From Pseudeuparius sepicola (lineage: Eukaryota; Arthropoda; Insecta; Coleoptera; Anthribidae): 64,000 nucleotides of DNA. Of the stretch, positions 58,946 through 64,000 are shown piece by piece; position 1 is the first letter of the stretch, and every line of letters begins with the position of its first letter. The translations under genes were made by a program, and so were the position numbers. The notes under the pieces are model-generated. The model was not told the origin of the DNA, did not search any database, and was given only the letters and a program-made list of their open reading frames with translations. Location of the stretch: NCBI GenBank assembly GCA_963920635.1, contig OY987307.1, positions 6,014,001 through 6,078,000 of the forward strand, given 5' to 3'.

Positions 58946-60331
58946 TTACAACAGCTGTTCGAATATGCCACCATTATTCTCGATGCACAAGTTCACTCGG
59001 TTAATTGCCGACCGACGGATGCGTGGAAATAGCCCGGGCTTGTTGCGGATTTGTTCAGCTGCATTGTCGATTCGGGCACGTAGCTGTTGCAGATCCTCAG
59101 GCTCCGTTTCGTATACGATTGCCTTCATGTAGCCCCAGATACAATAATCCAAGGGATTAAGATCTGGGGACCGAGCTGGCCATCGCACTGGGCCTCCCCT
59201 TCCAATCCATCGATTAGGACACTGTGCGTCTAAGAATTCTCGGACAGGCCTGGCAAAATGAGCTGGAGCACTATCATGCATGAACCACATTTCATGCAGG
59301 GCCTGAAGTGGCAGATCGTCAAATAATTGATTCAAAAAGTCCAAGTAACTATGCCCATTTAAACGTTCTGGCAGAATGTAAGGCCCGACAAGTCGATCCT
59401 GGTAAATTCCTGCCCAAACATTTATCGAAAACCTTCTCTGGAAGTTAAACCGACGAATAGCATGGGGGTTTTCATCTGACCAGATGTGACTGTTGTGGCT
59501 GTAAAAAAATGAAAGAAAATTAATTTGGCCTACATTTAAAATTTTATTTTTATTTAGTTAATAAACACTACCATATTAATGTTTGCGAATTTTATACGGA
59601 TAAAAACCAAAAACAAATTCAATTCCTATACAAGTTTGTAGGAGAAGATATAGTAGAAACTGTTGTCAAAACTATGTTAGTAAAATAAACTGTAAAATAT
59701 TACATTTTTGGTGAATGCGCCGGTAACAGCAATTTCTTTTATTTTAATTTTAAAATTTACATACCTGTTAAAAACGCCAGAACGCGTAAAACAGCATTCG
59801 TCAGTCCAAAGAATATTCTTCAAAAAATTAATATTCTGCTCACATTGGTCTCTCAACCAAGTGCAATATTCCATTCTTGCCGGAAAATCATCTGGTTCTA
59901 GTGCTTGGACCTTTTGAAAATGGTAGGGGTGCAGACCGTTTTCCTTTGCAATCCTCCATGCCTAGAGAACATTGTATTACTTATTACTGTTTTACAAACA
60001 AACTTCATTTATTTACTTTATTCTGGGATATTCCTAATCTCCTGGCAATTGTCCTTGTACTTGTCTGTGGAGATTCTTCCAGAATGTCTAGTACATCCTC
60101 AACTGTATCCGGCTGATCTGCATCGTAATTGCCTGCGTTATCCCGTTGAACCTTCAAGATTCCGGTATCCCTAGCCCGTTGGACTATTCTAACAAAAGTC
60201 CGTGGATTAGGAATATTCTGCCTATTCGGAAATCTTCGGCGATATTCCGCGGCAGCTTGATTGGCATTCTGCAGGCATTCCCCATAAAGCAGTATAATAT
60301 CTACTAATTCCACATTTGTGTAGCGAACCAT
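58946..60331 (-). CDS. Tc1/mariner-type transposase, three exons, intact
   Basis: Exons 60331-60017, 59961-59765 and 59498-58946 join at GTAAAT/TCTCTAG and GTATGT/TTTACAG with matching phases to give about 354 residues. Exon 1 is a DUF4817-type HTH (ILLYGECLQNANQAAAEYRR, TIARRLGIS). Catalytic Asp 1 is in NILWTDECCF, Asp 2 in WFMHDSAPAHF, and the third acidic residue in ARSPDLNPLDYCIWGYMK. Related insect transposases share WSDENPH and FSINVWAGI. No stop breaks the frame, so it may be active or recently so. Flanking inverted repeats were not located. Confidence 0.85.
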
Positions 60332-60571
60332 TTTGAAAAAACAAAACAAAAATGTTCCACTAAACAGTACCGAATAAACACAATGGAGAACTGGCCGCAG
60401 ATCAAATTGGAATTCGCGAATTTGTAGTATGGTTGTGCCATCTGTTGGAAAGGCAAGCTAGTTATCGAGTCTTAAAGCGCGCTGTAAAAGTTCGCTTTTG
60501 AACATGAAGTGGCTGCATAGACTTATAAGCAGAAGTCTATGAGTGGCTGAGAGATACAGAGATCTTTATTA

Positions 60572-61327
60572 TACAGGGCGGACCCAGATCGACTATTCGA
60601 TAGGTGTAAAAGACAAAAAAATTGGAAGTTCAAATTTTATTTATTAGGGATCGCCCCTGCTTGTTTTAAGAACAATTTCTGCCAAATTTTTATTTCTGAA
60701 AAATTAAGTAGGCGTTGACAGGAGCATAAATATTATTTTCTATGTAAGTAGACACCATTTTCTGAAAGATATCGAAAAATTTCATTAAAAAAAGTTGTTC
60801 AAAATCAAAATTTATCACCGTATGTCAAGTTTGAAATAATAGGCCTACTTTGGGTTTTTACATTTTGTATCTACTACCCCTTGAGTGATACCTAGTTGTT
60901 CTGGTTTGTCAGTTTGGCTTTGCAGTGCTTCAAGTTTGTGAACTTTGTGAAAACATGTTAACCCTTGAATAAAGAATCTATTTAGTTAAATGTTATGGTT
61001 TAGGTAGTGTAATGAAATTAAAAACCCAAAGCAAAGATCATCTCCAAAGTAGGCCGATTGTTTTCAAACTTCACATACGGGTATAAATCTTGACTCTGAG
61101 CAACTTCTTTTAATGAAATTTTTCGATATCTCTTTCAGAAAATGATGTTTACCAACATAGAAAATAGTATTTATGCTCCTGTCAACACCTACTTAATTTT
61201 CGGAAAAAAATTGGCAGAAATTGTTCTTAAAACAAGCAGGGGTGATCCCAATAGATGAAATTTAAACTTCCAAATGTTTTGTCTTGTACACCCAGCGAAT
61301 AATCGATCGATCTGGGTCCACCCTGTA
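60572..61327. mobile_element. Palindromic MITE with about 300-bp inverted arms
   Basis: TACAGGGCGGACCCAGATCG at the left and its near-inverse at the right end continue as complementary arms through ACAATTTCTGCCAA, TTGACAGGAGCATAAAT and ATCGAAAAATTTCATTAAAA, leaving a short centre. No ORF. Confidence 0.88.
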
Positions 61328-61729
61328 ATAACGAAAATTTTGCGACGTTAATAATAATTATTATGAGAGATGGCGCCAGGAGAGAAACCGACGGCAGCGC
61401 TTTTAGGCGATAACTTGACAAGTGACAAGTGACACGTTTGACAGTGGTAATTAGTAATAATAGGTAGCCGCGGAAGCGACGCGAGCGTTGTTTAAAAAAA
61501 AGCCTTATTGAATTTCGGAAACAGTTTCAGTATTCTCCACTACTCCAGTGCTGTTTGTTGACACTAGGTGCGTCGTGCGTGTAATTGTGATGTTAAAAAT
61601 AGCGGTAATTATTTACTTTCCGGGCACCACACTGACTTTCACAAAAATTCATAAATAACTGATTTCAAGGGCCTTAAACACGAATATGAAAAAGTTTTAA
61701 GTAGCAAACGTCTATTCCAAATTTTCGAA
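61328..61729. other. Spacer
   Basis: No supported gene. Moderately GC-rich around 61460-61500. Confidence 0.3.
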
Positions 61730-62960
61730 AGTGACGCCTAGGAACGTTTACCGCGCTTGTAAGTTTGGTAGCCTACCTTTTCGCGGCTAACTAAGATTTT
61801 AAATTTAAACAATAATAATTCAAGGTAAGTGTTTTTGAGGATTATGGTAATTGTTTACTTTCACTACATCTCCCTGATTTTGGAGATTTTTTTGTATAAA
61901 AAATTTAGCATAATCTTTTAACTAATTTTGGTAAAATGGTACTTTGCAGTCTTTGCACTTCCCAATTTTTTCTTTTAAATTTTTAGTTGCATACGAAAAT
62001 CTGGTGTATCATCTTTCCTATAGGTTCTCTATCTTCAAGTCGGTTCACCCTTCTTTGTACTTTCGGCAGCACCCGTCGCCCCGAGTAGGCTACGACAAGG
62101 ACTGGTATGTGCACCCCCATCGTTCCTGTCTGCCATTATAAAGGAGTAAGCTTCCTTCTTTTTTCATAAGGTGGAGCCCATAACCAAAAACAAGAAGTGG
62201 GTATATGCCTCTTACTGTGCCAGTCTGCAATGCAACGATAGGCGTTGTCGTTTGAAAAAAGAAGGGGGCATACAGCCCTTATGGTGGCACTTAGCAACGG
62301 TGAACACTGCCGTATGAAGAAAGAACGAACGAAGAGGGCATACGCCCTTTATTTTGGTAGTCGGGAACAATGGGGCATATTATGCCACTTATCGTGATGA
62401 CGGGCACTGACTCCCAGCAAACGAATGTACAGCCTCAGGTGCACATAGCAGCCCTTGTCGTAGCCTACTCGGGACGGTGGGTTCTGCCGTTCTAACAGAA
62501 AAAAAGATACCCCAGATTTTCATATGCAGCCAAAAATTTTAAAGAAAAAAGGGGAGTGCAAGGATTGCAAAGTAAAATTTTATCAAAATTACATAATTAC
62601 CTAAAAGATCATGCTGAATTTCATAAGGACACAGGTATACAAAAAATCACCAAAAATCAGGAAGAAGTAGTGAAAGTAAACAATTATCATAATCCTCAAA
62701 AACACTTAGCTTCAATTATTATTATTTAAATTTCAAATCTTAGTTAGCCCCGAAAAAGTAGGCAACCAAATTTATAGCGAGTTCATTGCCAATCTAATCA
62801 AAAGTTACTAAGAAATTGCGAAAATCCCAGCGCGGTAAATTTAAATTTCAAATCTTAGTTAGCCGCGAAAAGGTAGGCAACCAAATTTACAGCGAGTGAA
62901 TTGCCAACCTAATCAAAAGTTACTAAGAAATACGAAAATCCCAACGCGGTAAACATTCCT
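61730..62960. mobile_element. Fold-back element with inner tandem duplication
   Basis: Left-arm words TACCGCG, GGTAGCCTACCTTTTCGCGG, AGTGTTTTTGAGGATTATGG, GCAGTCTTTGCACT and CGAGTAGGCTACGACAAGG recur as inverse complements in the right arm (62450-62960). In the right arm a 118-bp segment starting AATTTCAAATCTTAGTTAGC is duplicated in tandem (about 62722-62955). The centre (62140-62440) carries GGCATA..GCCCTTAT-type short repeats. No ORF. Confidence 0.75.
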
Positions 62961-63479
62961 GAAGGTGAAGGGCTCTCTTTCGAAAATTTCAAATCAGTAT
63001 AATTTATAAAATAGATGATTACTACCTAAACTTTTTTCGGATTCGGGTATAGCGCCATCGAAAATAGTTATTTACGATTTTTTGTGAAATCCACGTGGTG
63101 CTGGGAAAGTAGGTATTGGTATTAGTTATACCATGGCGCGTGCTGTGAAAAGTGTAATGAAAAGGTTATCTTGAGGAATATGTGTCAGTAAGGTGATGAA
63201 CGCGGAAAGGTATGCTAACACCCTGTTATTGTCCCAGCAACCAGGTAAATTCATAAACTCATTTATTTTTTCGTATAACGCAACGGCAACGTCGCGGCCG
63301 GTGCCATGTGCTCCACCATAGGGTCGCAGTTACGTGCGTTCAGGTGCGCCTCGTTACGTGGGATTTGGGATAAATTGCCCCGTTATTTAAACATGCAGTA
63401 AAAAATTTTTTTTTTCGTTTTCGGCATATATCTACCTCTGTGATGACGTGGTTAAAATTAATGTATTTATGAATAAATC
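62961..63479. other. Spacer ending in a TACAGGGTGA transposon end
   Basis: No gene. At 63477-63486 a CACCCTGTA end abuts the transposase frame, suggesting another element inserted there; its partner end was not found. Confidence 0.4.
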
Positions 63480-64000
63480 ACCCTGTATGTGGTCCTACAA
63501 GATTGTCATTAACAATTCCTGCCCACACATTTAAAGAAAATCTTTCTTGAAAATAGCTTTCCCTTACTTCATGCGGATTTTCATCTGCCCAGACATGAGT
63601 ATTGTGCACATTAAAAATTCCCTCTCGGGTAAATGCGGCCTCATCTGTCCATAAGACATGTTTCCCAAAATTATCATTTTCAGTGCTCTTTTGCCTATAC
63701 CATTCACAAAACGCTACTCTTCTTGGCAAATCTTCCTCCTTGAGAGCTTGAACTTTTTGTACGTGATAAGGATGTAAACCTTGAACTTTCAATGTGCGAA
63801 AAACAGTCATGTGCGAAATGTTGAATCTAGCGGCCAATCTTCTTGTACTCGTTCCAGGAGTTTCTTCAATTGCATCTAAAATTTGAGGTTCTAACTCTCC
63901 TACTCGGGCGGTTTGCTCACGGCCAATATCTTCCCTTTGGTGTCCAAAGTTTCCAAAATCTCTTAACCTTTGGACAATTCTAACAAAAGTTCGCGCATTC
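63480..64000 (-). pseudogene. Second Tc1/mariner-type transposase, truncated at both visible ends
   Basis: The open minus-strand frame continues to the window edge: ARTFVRIVQRLRDF, EETPGTSTRRLAARFNISH, HPYHVQKVQAL, GKHVLWTDEAAFTREGIFN (first Asp), HVWADENPHEVRE and FSLNVWAGIVNDNLVGP. It belongs to the same family as 58946-60331 but has no introns here. After VGPHTG the coding sequence is cut by a TACAGGG-type transposon end, so the second and third catalytic residues are missing. Confidence 0.82.

Noticed and set aside
1..64000. CRISPR arrays, rRNA or tRNA genes
   Set aside because: Tandem repeats present lack spacer-repeat structure, and no RNA gene could be recognised by eye.

Overview
This is an AT-rich arthropod (probably insect) genomic segment made almost entirely of virus-like and transposable DNA. 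I recognise no conserved host housekeeping gene. The insect-type reading rests on TATA boxes followed about 25-35 nt later by TCAGT-type initiators, spliced Tc1/mariner-type transposase, piggyBac and LINE remnants, and abundant Polinton (Maverick/adintovirus-like) DNA.

Polinton A (left of the window to about 21.84 kb) looks intact. Its left end lies outside the window. It carries a PLA2/minor virion protein and an adenain-like protease (0.1-1.3 kb), a repeat-rich 1.3-9.8 kb stretch with a spliced Ser-rich/coiled-coil gene (minus strand) and a small accessory gene, then protein-primed DNA polymerase B, a CHHC zinc-finger protein, an orphan, integrase with chromodomain, two fibre-like proteins, a DUF8207-like protein, packaging ATPase, BIR-RING IAP, a membrane protein, major capsid protein, a small basic protein, penton-like protein and two small overlapping ORFs. 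The right end (21.66-21.84 kb) has short terminal repeats.

22.5-30.5 kb is a decayed polB of a further Polinton (B) on the minus strand. It is split by about 4.3 kb of nested transposon debris: a multicopy transposon-type ORF, an IS630/Tc1-like DDE fragment, a mariner-type fragment, a LINE 3' fragment and a minisatellite. 31.0-31.5 kb holds a divergent DUF8207-like gene. 31.67-32.65 kb is an internally deleted copy of the element described below. 33.8-34.5 kb encodes an orphan protein.

Polinton C (about 35.1-50.05 kb) has homologues of most Polinton A genes, but in a different order and orientation. ATPase, DUF8207, integrase, polB and major capsid genes each carry a frame break, while the small structural genes, protease and PLA2 are open. 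It also has a second spliced accessory gene with a duplicated exon.

50.45-54.23 kb is an unusual 3.8-kb element with short inverted ends and a candidate 5-bp target duplication. It encodes a parvovirus NS1-like SF3 helicase, a downstream possible capsid protein, a convergent N-terminally truncated CRESS-DNA-type Rep helicase, and a small OB-fold-like protein related to one in both Polintons. Iteron-like repeats lie at the junctions.

54.2-64 kb is AT-rich repeat DNA with a piggyBac pseudogene, an intact-looking three-exon transposase, a palindromic MITE, a fold-back element and the start of a second transposase.

The strongest new observation is that, in both Polintons, the PLA2 gene ends in a canonical A-AAA-AAC slippery heptamer with the protease in the -1 frame and no ATG at its start. 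This suggests the protease is made as a PLA2-protease fusion by programmed frameshifting.
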